Positions 27,314-35,122 of a stretch of 64,000 bases of DNA are shown one piece after another. A program made the position numbers and the translations under genes. The notes beneath the pieces are model-generated. The model made no database searches and was not told where the DNA came from. It worked only from the letters and a program-made list of their open reading frames with translations. Location: NCBI GenBank assembly GCA_043738095.1, contig JAYSZI010000067.1:1-64000 (forward strand), written 5' to 3'. The DNA comes from Lysobacter_K sp043738095 (GTDB lineage: Bacteria > Pseudomonadota > Gammaproteobacteria > Xanthomonadales > Xanthomonadaceae). Numbering within the stretch: the first letter of the stretch is position 1; every line of letters starts with the position of its first letter.

Positions 27314-27841
27314 ACGCTCGCCGAAGCCCGCGCCTGTCTCCACATTGCCGCCCCAGTCGGCGGGCAGGTATCCGATGCGTACGTACCTATGGAACGAGGA
27401 ATGGGGCCAGTCCGCAACTTGGGCGACGAGGCCGTGTTTGACCGGATTGATGTGCGCGTAATCCACGTGCGCAAGGAAGTCGGCCTCATCGCGGATCAGG
27501 TGTTCCCAATAGCGACGTTGCCAGATGCCGCGTTCGCCTTTGAGCTGGCGCCGCCGGGAACGTCGCTCGCCCGCCGGAATCGATCGCGAGAACAACGTTT
27601 TTATGTGTCGCCAGCGGGTCGCATTGTCATCGTCGCCCACGGGCAGACGCCAGATGCAGTGCAGATGATCGGGCAGTACCACGATGGCGATGATGTCGAA
27701 CGGCCGCGCGGCACGCGCGTGGCGGAACGCCGTCCGTAACGCATCGACATGATCGACCAACGTCGTGCGCCGACGCTCCAGCAAGGTGACCGTGAAGAAG
27801 AAGGTGCCGCCTGGAGTCCAGACGCGTCGATAGTTCGGCAT
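27308..27841 (-). CDS. REP-associated tyrosine transposase (RAYT)
   Basis: 177 aa from ATG 27841 (MPNYRRVWTPGGTFFFTVTLLERR). The Y1-type HUH fold is supported by VLPDHLHCIW (the His-hydrophobe-His motif HLH), followed by IWQRRYWEHLIRDEADF, where the catalytic Tyr is expected, and YAHINPVKHGLV. RAYTs cleave REP/BIME hairpins as single strands and are thought to disperse them. Three REP copies flank this gene (27286, 27938, 27993), the usual arrangement. The gene appears intact and monocistronic. An upstream extension of the frame to 27877 is possible but lacks a better start. Confidence 0.92.
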   Translation of the reverse strand: MPNYRRVWTPGGTFFFTVTLLERRRTTLVDHVDALRTAFRHARAARPFDIIAIVVLPDHLHCIWRLPVGDDDNATRWRHIKTLFSRSIPAGERRSRRRQLKGERGIWQRRYWEHLIRDEADFLAHVDYAHINPVKHGLVAQVADWPHSSFHRYVRIGYLPADWGGNVETGAGFGERA

Positions 27842-27937
27842 TCCGCGATGATCGTCGCCGAAACGCGGAGGAACCATCAGGTGACGCCGCGCCGCCCGTC
27901 AGATAATTCCGAATCGGCGGAAGTACGCGAATCGCTC

Positions 27938-27960
27938 GGCGGGTCAAGACCCGCCCTACG
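27938..27960 (-). repeat. REP palindrome 2 (inverted copy)
   Basis: GGCGGGTCAAGACCCGCCCTAC is the reverse complement of the other two REP units. It lies 97 nt before the RAYT start and, with the direct copy at 27993, forms a BIME-like convergent pair. Confidence 0.85.
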
Positions 27961-27992
27961 AACGCACGGGTTTACGCGGCCAACGCACCACC

Positions 27993-28020
27993 GTAGGGCG
28001 GGTCTTGACCCGCCTTACGC
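27993..28020 (+). repeat. REP palindrome 3
   Basis: GTAGGGCGGGTCTTGACCCGCC is identical to copy 1 over the hairpin. It lies 54 nt before the SIR2-like gene's stop codon side and may also act as a 3' stabilising hairpin for that minus-strand transcript. Confidence 0.85.
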
Positions 28021-28073
28021 GAGTTCACGATCGATGCGGGATACCGCGTCTTACGCTCCCAATTTCGTGCAGA

Positions 28074-29153
28074 TCAAATGGCGGCACGCAATACTGACAT
28101 AGCCTTGGCGTCAAAGCCGTGTTTGATATGTCGGACACTGCCAGCAATCGCCGCGGGAACTGCAACGTCGCTCGGATCTATGAGATGAATGACCTTGCTT
28201 CCAATATTCCGCTCAAGGCACGTCGTAATGTATTCATCTCGAAAGGCGAACCCGATAAAAATGATCACGTCTGCACGTTGAATCGCTGCTTCAAGATAAC
28301 TATGCAGCAAAGAAAATGGCTCATCCTTCGGCACCCCTTTGAAGCCCGGATAGATCACGCCGTGGTAGGCATGGTCACCCTTAAACTCTGTGCCCCCGAA
28401 AATGATCTTGTTGTTCTCCCGCAGCCAATTGACTGAGCCGTGAAGCTTGGTCAGGAGGCCCATATCAGAGGGCACGTACTCCGGGTCAGCCAACAACCTT
28501 TTCCAGACATCGACGTCTAGTGCGCTTACAACACCACGTCCCCGCCCGTAGTTGATTGACTGCCCCGCAAACTCTGCCGCGTGCTCAATGACAAGATCGT
28601 AATTTGTAGTGACTATATCCGGCCAATAGGATTTCGACGCGAGAATGTTGAACAACTCTTGCCAATTCAGCCGAAGCGATTCCTGTGATGGAACCCTAGA
28701 ATAGAACTCGTAAACCTTGGCCGCGATCTGGCCTTTTAACGCGGAAATCACGGGCAGACCGTCTCTAGCAGCAGCGACGTAGCTCGAAACCTCGTGCCTA
28801 GAGCCGACTAAACCAGGAAGCTGGTTATTGGGCAGGAACCAAGATGCGGGATGCTTAGGTTGATTCAAAGCAGTCAGATATTCGTGAAGCTCCTCCAGAC
28901 ACCAGAGGATTTTTTCAACATCTTCCGGCCCCGGCCCGAATTTTTCAGGCAAACGCTGCGCGAGCGCCTGAATCAAGGGATGCTCACGAATCGCTGGAGG
29001 TAGCTTGGTAAAAAACTGTACGGTCGTTGGATAAGCATCTTTGTCGACCGCATACGAAGCGCCGGCACCTGCAAATACTAGGGCTCGCTTGTGGGTTCTC
29101 TCGAAAGCGGCTAGCGATCGACTAGAAAGAACAACAACTTCGGCTTGACTGGC
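28074..29153 (-). pseudogene. SIR2-domain gene with no usable start codon (5'-truncated)
   Basis: The frame is open from 29153 and encodes the SIR2 N-terminal glycine motif (RALVFAGAGASYAVD), then DIVTTNYDLVIEHAAE, LLTKLHGSVNW (the catalytic-His motif) and VIIFIGFAFRDEY, so the NAD-binding core is complete. However, no ATG, GTG or TTG precedes GAGAS after the in-frame TGA at 29154-29156; the first start-like codon (TTG 28976) lies beyond the glycine motif and would remove it. The gene has therefore lost its 5' end or uses a shifted or non-canonical start. SIR2-like proteins of this kind deplete NAD+ in phage-defence systems. Confidence 0.75.
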
Positions 29154-29365
29154 TCAATCGAGAGCTAGTGATTGCACTTCATAAGGCGCTACTTCCGCAT
29201 CTTCGAGCACCCAAAAGGCACTAGTTCCGAGCACCCCAGGATTGCGCCTTTAGTATCAACAACTTGCAGTCCGCTATCGGCCAGGAGTGGACGTCTGCGC
29301 AGCCGCTCGGGCATCAGGTGGGATACAACCCGAACGCTAACGCACGTGAAAAGGTAACGTTCAAG

Positions 29366-30034
29366 CTATCGAGGAAATCGACTCGGACCCGCTTGCTCGA
29401 CAGGCTGCTGCCGGCTCTTCAGAGGACTGCCGCTCTCTGCCGCGTGGTCCGAAACCTCCAGCATCGCCAGCGCCTGGCCCCTCGCTGCCGCGCGCAGGGA
29501 TTTGCGCAGTAGGGGGTCGTGCGTCGTGCGGGCCAGAACCATGCCTCCAACGCAGAGCGAGACGATCGCGTGCGCACGCTGCGCGGCTTCGCGCGTCGCC
29601 GGAAGCGCGGCGCGGAAGACGCCGGCCAGGCGGTGGATGAGCGCAGTGTAGGCGCGTTGCGGCGACAGGCCCGCGCGCGCGACGTCGGCTGGTAGCGCGT
29701 ACAGCGGGCAATGCATGTCGATGTTTGCGAGCACCTCGTCACTCAGGTACAGATCGATCAACATGCGCGCGAGCTGGCGCGGCTCGCTGATCGGCGGGTC
29801 GGCCTGAGCCCTCTTCTGCGCGAACGGGCTGCAGCTGCCGAAGCCCTCGACCGCCGCGGCGTAGAGCGCGTCCTTGCTGTCGAAGTAGTGGTAGAAGCCG
29901 CCACGGGTCAGCCCGGCACCGGCCATGATCTGGTCGATCGAGACCTGCTCGAAGCCGTGACGGTTGAACAGGCGACGTGCAGATTCGACGACGCGCGCCC
30001 GCGTTCGTTCTCGGTGTTGGGCCGGATAAGGCAC
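29366..30034 (-). CDS. TetR-family repressor
   Basis: 222 aa. The N-terminal HTH is classical: RTRARVVESARRLFNRHGFEQVSIDQIMAGAGLTRGGFYHYFDSKDALY at residues about 9-57. The C-terminal ligand domain contains MHCPLYALPADVAR and AIVSLCVGGMVLARTTHD, like TetR proteins that sense electrophiles or xenobiotics. It is divergent to the GST gene with a 109-nt shared control region. A 20-bp palindrome at 30051-30070 lies 16 bp upstream of its ATG, so it probably represses itself and the GST. About 200 bp to the left (29160-29360) holds no gene. Confidence 0.92.
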   Translation of the reverse strand: MPYPAQHRERTRARVVESARRLFNRHGFEQVSIDQIMAGAGLTRGGFYHYFDSKDALYAAAVEGFGSCSPFAQKRAQADPPISEPRQLARMLIDLYLSDEVLANIDMHCPLYALPADVARAGLSPQRAYTALIHRLAGVFRAALPATREAAQRAHAIVSLCVGGMVLARTTHDPLLRKSLRAAARGQALAMLEVSDHAAESGSPLKSRQQPVEQAGPSRFPR

Positions 30035-30050
30035 AGCTGCGGCACCTCAA

Positions 30051-30070
30051 AATATGTTCTTGAACATATT
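30051..30070. promoter_or_regulatory. TetR-type operator palindrome
   Basis: AATATGTTC-TT-GAACATATT is a perfect 9-bp inverted repeat with a 2-bp centre, in the divergent TetR/GST intergenic region. Size and position fit the binding site of the adjacent TetR protein. Confidence 0.75.
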
Positions 30071-30143
30071 CTGACGGCCTTGCATCCTCGCCGTCCAGCT
30101 CAACTGGCAGCTACCGCTGGCCCATCAACAACGGAGAAGAGGC

Positions 30144-30788
30144 ATGATCACGATCTCGGCATTCGCTTGGGTTCCCGAATTCGCCAAGGGCCAGGTGCGC
30201 GACCTGCGCGTGCGCTGGGCGCTTGAGGAAGCTGGCCTCCCGTACCAGACGCACTTGCTTGAACAGGGCGATCAGGACCAGCCGGAATATCGCGCGCGGC
30301 AGCCGTTCGGGCAGATACCCGTGCTCGAAGAGGAGGGCCTGTGCCTGTTCGAATCCGGCGCCATCGTCCTGCACATCGGCGAACGCAGCGAAGCGCTGCT
30401 GCCCAAGGACCCTGGCGCGCGAGCGCGGGCCACGCAGTGGCTGATTGCAGCGCTCAATTCCATCGAACCTTCCGTTATGGGCGTCGCGCTGATCGATCTC
30501 ATCTACGCCGACCAGGAATGGGCGAAGCTGCGCCGCACCGGCGCCGTGGAGTTCCGGCAGCGACGCATGGAAGCACTTTCCCGCGCGCTCGGCGACATGC
30601 CCTACCTCGACGGCGATCGCTTCACCGCCGGCGATCTGATGATGAGCACGGTGCTGCGTATCCTCGATCCCGCCGACCTCCTTCGCAGCGACCCGCGCCT
30701 CGCCGCCTATGTCGAACGCTGCACCGCACGGCCGGCGTTCAAGCGCGCGTTGGATGCGCAGTTGAGCGACTTCAGGTCAGCCGCGTAG
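30144..30788 (+). CDS. glutathione S-transferase family protein
   Basis: 214 aa. The thioredoxin-like N-domain shows VRDLRVRWALEEAGLPYQ, then QPFGQIPVLEEEGLCLFESGAIVLHI with the cis-Pro VPVL-type turn and the glutamate-Ser pair (ES) that binds glutathione. The all-helical C-domain has YLDGDRFTAGDLMMSTVLRI, the usual N-capping box region. A strong SD (GGAGAAGAGGC) precedes the ATG. It is divergent from and probably controlled by the TetR gene. It conjugates or reduces electrophiles, and the substrate is unknown. Confidence 0.9.
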   Translation: MITISAFAWVPEFAKGQVRDLRVRWALEEAGLPYQTHLLEQGDQDQPEYRARQPFGQIPVLEEEGLCLFESGAIVLHIGERSEALLPKDPGARARATQWLIAALNSIEPSVMGVALIDLIYADQEWAKLRRTGAVEFRQRRMEALSRALGDMPYLDGDRFTAGDLMMSTVLRILDPADLLRSDPRLAAYVERCTARPAFKRALDAQLSDFRSAA

Positions 30789-30939
30789 CTTGCGGCCCGG
30801 TGTCGGCGCAGCGGCGCGCCTCCACCGGTAGAGGCAAGACGAGTTTTGTCTTTCCGCGACGCCGCTAGTTTCGGAACAGATAAGCAAAACACGGGAGCCC
30901 AATGTGGGCATTCAGCCAGAAGCGGACATTGGCCGAGGG

Positions 30940-30999
30940 CTATCCCCTGAATTGACCCGTGCCCGCGAAGCGGCATCGGGTTGAATGAATTGGTAGGCG
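30940..30999 (-). repeat. attC site 1 (left end of cassette array)
   Basis: On the minus strand GCCTACC-AATTCATTCAACCCG...CGGGTCAATTCAGGGGATA forms the attC arms around GCCGCTTCGCGGGC. The outer core is degenerate (GGATA instead of GTTAGGC). It lies 24 nt 3' of the YdeI-like gene and is the leftmost recombination site of the array. Confidence 0.75.
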
Positions 31000-31023
31000 C
31001 GCGTCGCAACACGCCGCGCATTC

Positions 31024-31575
31024 TTACCCCTCCGTCTTGGGAGCACTGAGGCTCTTGCTGTAGAACCCGGACTGATCAAAACAGCAAACCCGCTTCTTGC
31101 CAGATATCAGCATGTCACACGCATTCGCTATCCGGCTTTTGCGAGTCTTTGTCTGCTTCGAGGACTCAATCCAATGTATCCAGTCTATCCGTGCAATGGT
31201 TGTGGTGGCATCCCATGTCGCCTTTGCTTCTGGTGAGGCTGCAAGTGCCTCTTGGAGGCCTGGGGGAAGCTTCGGTTCGGACTCTTTAGCCATCGGAGTA
31301 ATCTCCAGCGAAACCGTGTCGCCTACATCTACGCCAGAAGCTTCACGTAATGCTTTGTCGACCTTTAACCAGTGACTTAGTTGACCATCTGGCTCTAGCG
31401 TGGCCTGAAAAGGGTGGCCGTTGATAGTGCCTTCTACGCTGGTTCTTCCGCGCCTTGGGAGACTTTCACTTATGGACTTTGGTAGAACTAGAAACCCCCA
31501 GGAACTCTCTTTACTTGGCTTGATCGGGCTAAGCAGTTTGGCTTCGAAGCGCAACCCTCTAGCGGCTTGGCTCAT
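31024..31575 (-). CDS. DUF1905/YdeI-OmpD-associated family cassette protein
   Basis: 183 aa from ATG 31575, preceded by GGAGGTAACG. The N-terminal beta-barrel (FEAKLLSPI...WGFLVLPKSISESLPRRGRT, VEGTINGHPFQATLEPDG, HWLKVDKALREASGVDVGD) is DUF1905. The C-terminal AKATWDATTTIARIDWIHWIESSKQTKTRKSRI is the YdeI/OmpD-associated (bacteriocin-protection-type) motif ending. There is no signal peptide, so it is cytosolic. A typical integron cassette cargo, with attC 1 immediately 3'. Its RBS abuts the half-attC fusion at 31593-31615. The biochemical role of the family is not firmly known. Confidence 0.8.
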   Translation of the reverse strand: MSQAARGLRFEAKLLSPIKPSKESSWGFLVLPKSISESLPRRGRTSVEGTINGHPFQATLEPDGQLSHWLKVDKALREASGVDVGDTVSLEITPMAKESEPKLPPGLQEALAASPEAKATWDATTTIARIDWIHWIESSKQTKTRKSRIANACDMLISGKKRVCCFDQSGFYSKSLSAPKTEG

Positions 31576-31592
31576 CGTTACCTCCAGTAGCG

Positions 31593-31620
31593 GCGTCGGC
31601 TCAGAATGAGTTGTCAGGCG
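31593..31620 (-). repeat. half attC / cassette fusion scar
   Basis: The minus strand reads CCTGACAACTCATTC then GAGCCGACGCCGCT, the left half of a canonical xanthomonad attC (CCTAACAATTCATTC..AAGCCGACGCCGCT). It then runs straight into the SD and ATG of the YdeI-like gene, and the right half (CGGCTTAATTCAGGCGTTAGGC-like) is missing. Two cassettes thus appear fused by deletion. Confidence 0.5.
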
Positions 31621-31835
31621 TGTGGCTTGCACGCCACTTTGTGGCATAGGGCAGCGCGAATAGGTACAGCCCGGTAAACAACTGCAGAAACAGCGGTGGT
31701 AGCGGCGAGTAGGTCAGCCACGAGGGGGGGTTCGCCCGGCGCCACCGCCCTCACCACGAAGTTGGCAACCACGGTCACAGTGAAAATGATTGACAGCCAT
31801 CGGTGGCACTGCCGATTCCACAGGTGCCAGTTCAT
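31601..31835 (-). pseudogene. small cassette membrane protein, frameshifted in a G-run
   Basis: ATG 31835 starts MNWHLWNRQCHRWLSIIFTV followed by TVVANFVVRA. After the seven-G run at 31734-31740 the natural continuation (PPSWLTYSPLPPLFLQLF, TGLYLFALPYATKWR, stop at 31601) lies one frame away. Removing one G restores a ~78-aa two-helix membrane protein of a kind common in cassette arrays. A homopolymer error in sequencing or a phase-variable tract could explain it as well as decay. Its ATG overlaps the VOC gene stop as ATGA. Confidence 0.7.
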
Positions 31836-32263
31836 TGCGACGCCTTCGAATGCGGCTTGGCAATCGCTTCGATCATTTTCCACCCATTGCCAGACGGATC
31901 GCGAAAGCCGGCGTCCACGGCGCCGTAGCGGCCCACGGGCTCCTGCGTGAACTCTACGCCGCATGAGCTCAGCCGTTCGTAGGCAGCCCGGCAGTCATCC
32001 ACCACGAGCACCAGCGGCGGCATGGCGCCCTTGGCCACGACTTCGTTCAGGGCTTTTGCGGTGGCAGCGTCATGCACCGGCGGTCCTGGCTTGCATAAAC
32101 CGAGCTGAAATGACGGCTGCTCCGGGTGCTGCACCGTGAGCCAGCGATAGTCACCGTTGCGAACGTCAGTGTGGACACGAAAGCCGAGTTTCTCGACGTA
32201 GAACGCAAGCGCCTCGTCTTGATCCCGCACGTACATACCAACTACATCTACACCCTGAGTCAT
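31832..32263 (-). CDS. VOC-superfamily (glyoxalase/bleomycin-resistance-like) protein
   Basis: 143 aa. Two beta-alpha-beta-beta-beta halves are visible: VDVVGMYVRDQDEALAFYVEKLGFRV and PPLVLVVDDCRAAYERLSSCGVEFTQEP, ending with FRDPSGNGWKMIE, where the metal-site Glu of this family lies. It is cytosolic. It overlaps both neighbours by 4 nt (ATGA), giving an AraC - VOC - membrane-protein transcription unit in one cassette. The substrate (toxic small molecule or antibiotic) is unknown. Confidence 0.9.
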   Translation of the reverse strand: MTQGVDVVGMYVRDQDEALAFYVEKLGFRVHTDVRNGDYRWLTVQHPEQPSFQLGLCKPGPPVHDAATAKALNEVVAKGAMPPLVLVVDDCRAAYERLSSCGVEFTQEPVGRYGAVDAGFRDPSGNGWKMIEAIAKPHSKASQ

Positions 32264-32736
32264 ATAGCCTCCTTCGATTGGAGCTCCATTCTTTCAGCTG
32301 CCTTTTCCCGTCGCTTCTCCGAAACTGCGATCTTGAGGTCTGGGCGGTGAGCTGCGCGCGCGATGCATTCCGGGACGGGACTGTGCCCATGCGGAGCCGA
32401 TCGCTCGCGATTACGAAGACTGCCCGGGTTCTCACCAGTGATGTCCCGGAAAATACGCCCAAATGTGCCAATGCTCTTCCAACCGGTCTGGAAAGCGACC
32501 TCTGTAATTGGCAAATCGGTGTCGCGCAGGAGCGCAACGGCACGCTCGATGCGGCGTGTGAGCAGATAACGGTGTGGAGGCACGCCGAAAGCCTCCTTGA
32601 ACGAGCGTGCGAAGTAAGCCGAAGAGACGGCGCTTACCTGTGCCAGCCGGTGGATGGGCCACTCCTCATCAGATGCTCCGTCCATTCGATCTTTGGCACG
32701 CAAAAGCCGTCGCAATAGTTCAGGCCTTTGGTTCAT
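32260..32736 (-). CDS. AraC-family regulator heading the VOC cassette
   Basis: 158 aa. The tandem HTH pair of AraC is complete: WPIHRLAQVSAVSSAYFARSFKEAFGVPPHRYLLTRRIERA (first HTH) and LPITEVAFQTGWKSIGTFGRIFRDITGENP (second HTH). There is no N-terminal ligand domain, as in short AraC/SoxS-like proteins. The C-terminal ~45 residues are a basic tail. It overlaps the VOC gene as ATGA. Its start lies only 11 nt from attC 2, the boundary of the cassette, so a promoter must be in or before the attC, or the unit depends on read-through. Confidence 0.92.
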   Translation of the reverse strand: MNQRPELLRRLLRAKDRMDGASDEEWPIHRLAQVSAVSSAYFARSFKEAFGVPPHRYLLTRRIERAVALLRDTDLPITEVAFQTGWKSIGTFGRIFRDITGENPGSLRNRERSAPHGHSPVPECIARAAHRPDLKIAVSEKRREKAAERMELQSKEAI

Positions 32737-32746
32737 GGTCTCTCGT

Positions 32747-32806
32747 GCCTAACACCTGAGTTAAGCCGCGCCGCGAAGCGGCGTCGGTTTGGACGAATTG
32801 TTAGGC
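32747..32806 (-). repeat. attC site 2
   Basis: Minus strand: GCCTAACAATTCGTCC...GGCTTAACTCAGGTGTTAGGC, with central GCCGCTTCGCGGCGC. Intact 7-bp cores at both ends (GCCTAAC, GTTAGGC). It overlaps the stop codon of the ABM gene. Confidence 0.92.
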
Positions 32807-33109
32807 GGATTTTACCCACTGTGGGGCCAAAGACATGATCCGCGGCTCATGCTCTAGAAGTTCTCGGCTTTCGACCAAGTAAGCCTGATAATTTGGGTGC
32901 GACAAGAAATCTTCGGCCGCTTGCTCAGATTCGTAGTGTTGAAAAGCGCAGATCGAATTCGGATCGTTGTTGTCAAATGTATAGAAGTATGCAAGATGCC
33001 CTGCGTTGTCTTGGATCGCGGGAGCCATGTGCCTGAGCCAAACCTTCTTTACCTCTTCGCGCTTCCCGGGCTTAGTCTTGTGAATAATGAAGAGTGCAGT
33101 TGAATTCAT
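32801..33109 (-). CDS. antibiotic biosynthesis monooxygenase (ABM)-domain protein
   Basis: 102 aa from ATG 33109 (MNSTALFIIHKTKPGKREEV); a GTG four codons upstream is an alternative. The dimeric alpha-beta ferredoxin-like fold of ABM/Dabb proteins is indicated by ALFIIHKTKPGKREEVKKVW, AGHLAYFYTFDNNDPNSICAFQHYES and AAEDFLSHPNYQAYL. Cofactor-free small monooxygenases or quinol-binding proteins have this fold, and no catalytic role can be read here. A single-gene cassette bounded by attC 2 (its 3' end) and attC 3. Confidence 0.85.
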   Translation of the reverse strand: MNSTALFIIHKTKPGKREEVKKVWLRHMAPAIQDNAGHLAYFYTFDNNDPNSICAFQHYESEQAAEDFLSHPNYQAYLVESRELLEHEPRIMSLAPQWVKSA

Positions 33110-33180
33110 TGATATTGTCACTATTGACGGAACGATACCTTGGCATGCGATGGTCTCAGGAGGTGAGACGCTCCAAAGTC

Positions 33181-33240
33181 GCCCAACGCCTGAATTAAGC
33201 CGAGCCGCGAAGCGGTTTCGGCATGAATGAATTGCTAAAC
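33181..33240 (-). repeat. attC site 3
   Basis: Minus strand: GTTTAGC-AATTCATTCATGCCG...CGGCTTAATTCAGGCGTTGGGC with central CGCTTCGCGG. The gene-proximal core (GTTTAGC) deviates from RYYYAAC. It overlaps the stop of the ketopantoate reductase gene. Confidence 0.88.
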
Positions 33241-34161
33241 CGCAACACGTGTACGGCGCCGCTCATACGATTGAAGGTGCGAATAGGCCAGCCTGAGCAG
33301 CGGGACGTGAACTCCCCTCGTCTCTCCGCGGCGAATCATATCGCCCAAGATATGATCAGCCTCCGTGGGCCCGCCGCGTTCAATATCTCGCAGCATAGAC
33401 GCGGTATAACTTGAGCCTCTCTCAGTGAGCTGAGAGCGATAAGTTGCAAGCTGATTCGGGGTCGGGGGATGGCCGTTTGCGACAGCCACTGCCTCGCATT
33501 CGTTGAGTAGGCCGACGATGAAATCTTCTCCTGCGGTCGTTTCCAGTATTTCACCAATACTAGTGCGCATTGTGCACGTGGCGGCAGCGAGACTAGACAG
33601 GAACACGAACTTGTCCCACATGTCTCGTTCAATCTGTGCGGACAGCGAGAACTGGACGGGCGTGGCAGATAGCAGGCGGCCAAGCGGGAGCAAGTTTTTG
33701 TTGTCCATGTCTCGCGCGCCGAGCACAAGCCTATTAATGCTGTTGAGGTGTTTGATCGCGCCTGTTGCCGGTGACGTTACGGCCAGGTGGGCAACCCCGC
33801 CAAGAACCTTGCCGGGTCCGAATTCTGCATCTAGTGCATCAAGATGGCAGACGCCGTTCAAGAGCGGAATGATTGCGCTTTCTTCGCTAATAGCGGGAGA
33901 GACGGCTGCTATAGCTGTTGCCAAGTCATAAGCCTTGCAGGAAAGAATGACAACATCAAACTGGTCTTGCAGTTCGTCCGCAGTGACCACGTTAGGCATG
34001 ACCTTGGTATCGCCAAGCACACTTGATAGGTGTAGGCCGTTAGATTGCAGATGTTTTGCCCGGGCGGGGCGAACTAAGAATGTGACGTCTCCGCCAGCAG
34101 AATGAAGTCTGGCGCCAAAGTATCCGCCAATTCCACCTGCTCCCAGTATCAGTATGCGCAT
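33235..34161 (-). CDS. 2-dehydropantoate 2-reductase family protein
   Basis: 308 aa from ATG 34161 (MRILILGAGGIGGYFGARLHSAGG). Residues 3-20 are a Rossmann GxGxxG NADP-binding motif. LVRPARAKHLQSNGL, VVILSCKAYDL (the conserved Lys) and IPLLNGVCHLD follow in the PanE/ApbA order. The C-terminal helical domain has WDKFVFLSSLAAATCTMR (the catalytic-Lys helix) and SSYTASMLRDIERGGPTEADHI, where the S-Sx-M-D-x-GGxTE block is diagnostic. The true substrate may not be ketopantoate, since cassette-borne homologs are often broader reductases. attC 3 lies at its 3' end. Confidence 0.92.
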   Translation of the reverse strand: MRILILGAGGIGGYFGARLHSAGGDVTFLVRPARAKHLQSNGLHLSSVLGDTKVMPNVVTADELQDQFDVVILSCKAYDLATAIAAVSPAISEESAIIPLLNGVCHLDALDAEFGPGKVLGGVAHLAVTSPATGAIKHLNSINRLVLGARDMDNKNLLPLGRLLSATPVQFSLSAQIERDMWDKFVFLSSLAAATCTMRTSIGEILETTAGEDFIVGLLNECEAVAVANGHPPTPNQLATYRSQLTERGSSYTASMLRDIERGGPTEADHILGDMIRRGETRGVHVPLLRLAYSHLQSYERRRTRVAV

Positions 34162-34208
34162 CGTCTTGCCTTTGCTTTCCCTATGTGGAGCCATGTACTT
34201 CCCTTGCG

Positions 34209-34277
34209 GCCTAACGTTTGAGATGAGAGGCGTGACCCGGCTTGCCGGTGCACGTCCTCTCGATTGAGGGGTTAGGC
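34209..34277 (-). repeat. attC site 4 (variant arms)
   Basis: Minus strand: GCCTAAC-CCCTCAATCGAGAGGACG...CATCTCAAACGTTAGGC. The cores are intact but the arms differ from the other sites (TCGAGAGGACGTGCACCGGC...), so this cassette was probably captured from another integron lineage. Confidence 0.85.
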
Positions 34278-34820
34278 CGCACTGCTTTTAAGCCACAACG
34301 CCTCGGTAGGTGAGGCCGTGATGGGCGCTCCAAGGCTTTGGATTGACGGCAACGTTGCGTTGTGATGCGCAATGATCTGCTTTGCTGAGAGGTGTGCCTT
34401 GTCGTGAGTTGTGTGCGCATCAGACACAAGAATGACGCGAAGGCCAAGAGAGGCAGACCAGCGCACAGTGGAATCAATGCAGAACTCCGTGGCATAGCCC
34501 GCTACAACGACAGCCGACACGTCGAGGTTTTGCAACTGTTGCTGAAGGTCTGAGCTTGCATACGGTGCAGAGGTAGTCTTCCGGATCAAGACGTCGCGTG
34601 GATCAACTTCGAGGCGTTCATCGAGCTGCCATGCAGGGCTGTCGTAGGCCAGTTTTGTTCCTGGCGATTCGTGCTGGATGAAGAACACCGGGTCGCCCGC
34701 CTTGCGCGCGCGTTTGGCGAGGAGATTGATGTTTCGGATGACCGCGCTGATCTCTTCGGGGCGTGGCTCGTCAACAAATAGACCTTGCTGAATGTCCACG
34801 ACAAGAAAGGCTTGCTTCAA
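34272..34820 (-). CDS. isochorismatase-like cysteine hydrolase
   Basis: 182 aa. The catalytic triad of the family is visible: AFLVVDIQQGLF (Asp9), the Lys in the strand region LIRKTTSAPYASSDL, and VAGYATEFCIDSTVRWSASLG (Cys113) with the cis-peptide GYATEFC. HESPGTKLAYDSPAWQLDERL is the usual substrate-loop segment. It hydrolyses amides or related bonds (nicotinamidase or isochorismatase type), exact substrate unknown. Cytosolic. A single-gene cassette, its stop codon lying inside attC 4. Confidence 0.92.
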   Translation of the reverse strand: MKQAFLVVDIQQGLFVDEPRPEEISAVIRNINLLAKRARKAGDPVFFIQHESPGTKLAYDSPAWQLDERLEVDPRDVLIRKTTSAPYASSDLQQQLQNLDVSAVVVAGYATEFCIDSTVRWSASLGLRVILVSDAHTTHDKAHLSAKQIIAHHNATLPSIQSLGAPITASPTEALWLKSSAA

Positions 34821-34908
34821 TTTGCTGTCCTTTGTTTTTCTCGGTGGGTCGAGATCCTAGCAAGCGGCTATCGATTGCTAGACACATTGCACCGTAGTTG
34901 ATCGGGAG

Positions 34909-34968
34909 GCCTAACGCCTGAATTAAGCGGAACCGCGAAGCGGTTTCGGCTTGAATGAATTGTTAGGC
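34909..34968 (-). repeat. attC site 5
   Basis: Minus strand: GCCTAACAATTCATTCAAGCCG...CGCTTAATTCAGGCGTTAGGC with central ACCGCTTCGCGGTT. Fully canonical, with both cores intact. Confidence 0.95.
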
Positions 34969-34972
34969 TGCA

Positions 34973-35122
34973 CTAGATGTGCCCGCCAAGGTACTTAACG
35001 CCGATGTAAATGACGATGTAGAGCGCAGGGATGGCCCAAAGTGCAAAGGCAACGAGAGCGACACCTACGCGCACGAAGGGTCTGAAGTGGTTCGGAACAT
35101 TAGGAAAAGCCGACCAAGCCAC
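34973..35122 (-). CDS. possible 49-aa single-pass membrane protein after LysE
   Basis: GTG at 35122 opens VAWSAFPNVPNHFRPFVRVG followed by a clear hydrophobic helix VALVAFALWAIPALYIVIYIG and ends KYLGGHI* at 34973, 4 nt before attC 5. It lies in the same frame as the LysE gene, downstream of its TAA, so it could also be a relic of a longer LysE-cassette protein or a second cassette gene. The composition looks protein-like. There is no clear SD, so confidence is low. Confidence 0.4.
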   Translation of the reverse strand: MAWSAFPNVPNHFRPFVRVGVALVAFALWAIPALYIVIYIGVKYLGGHI

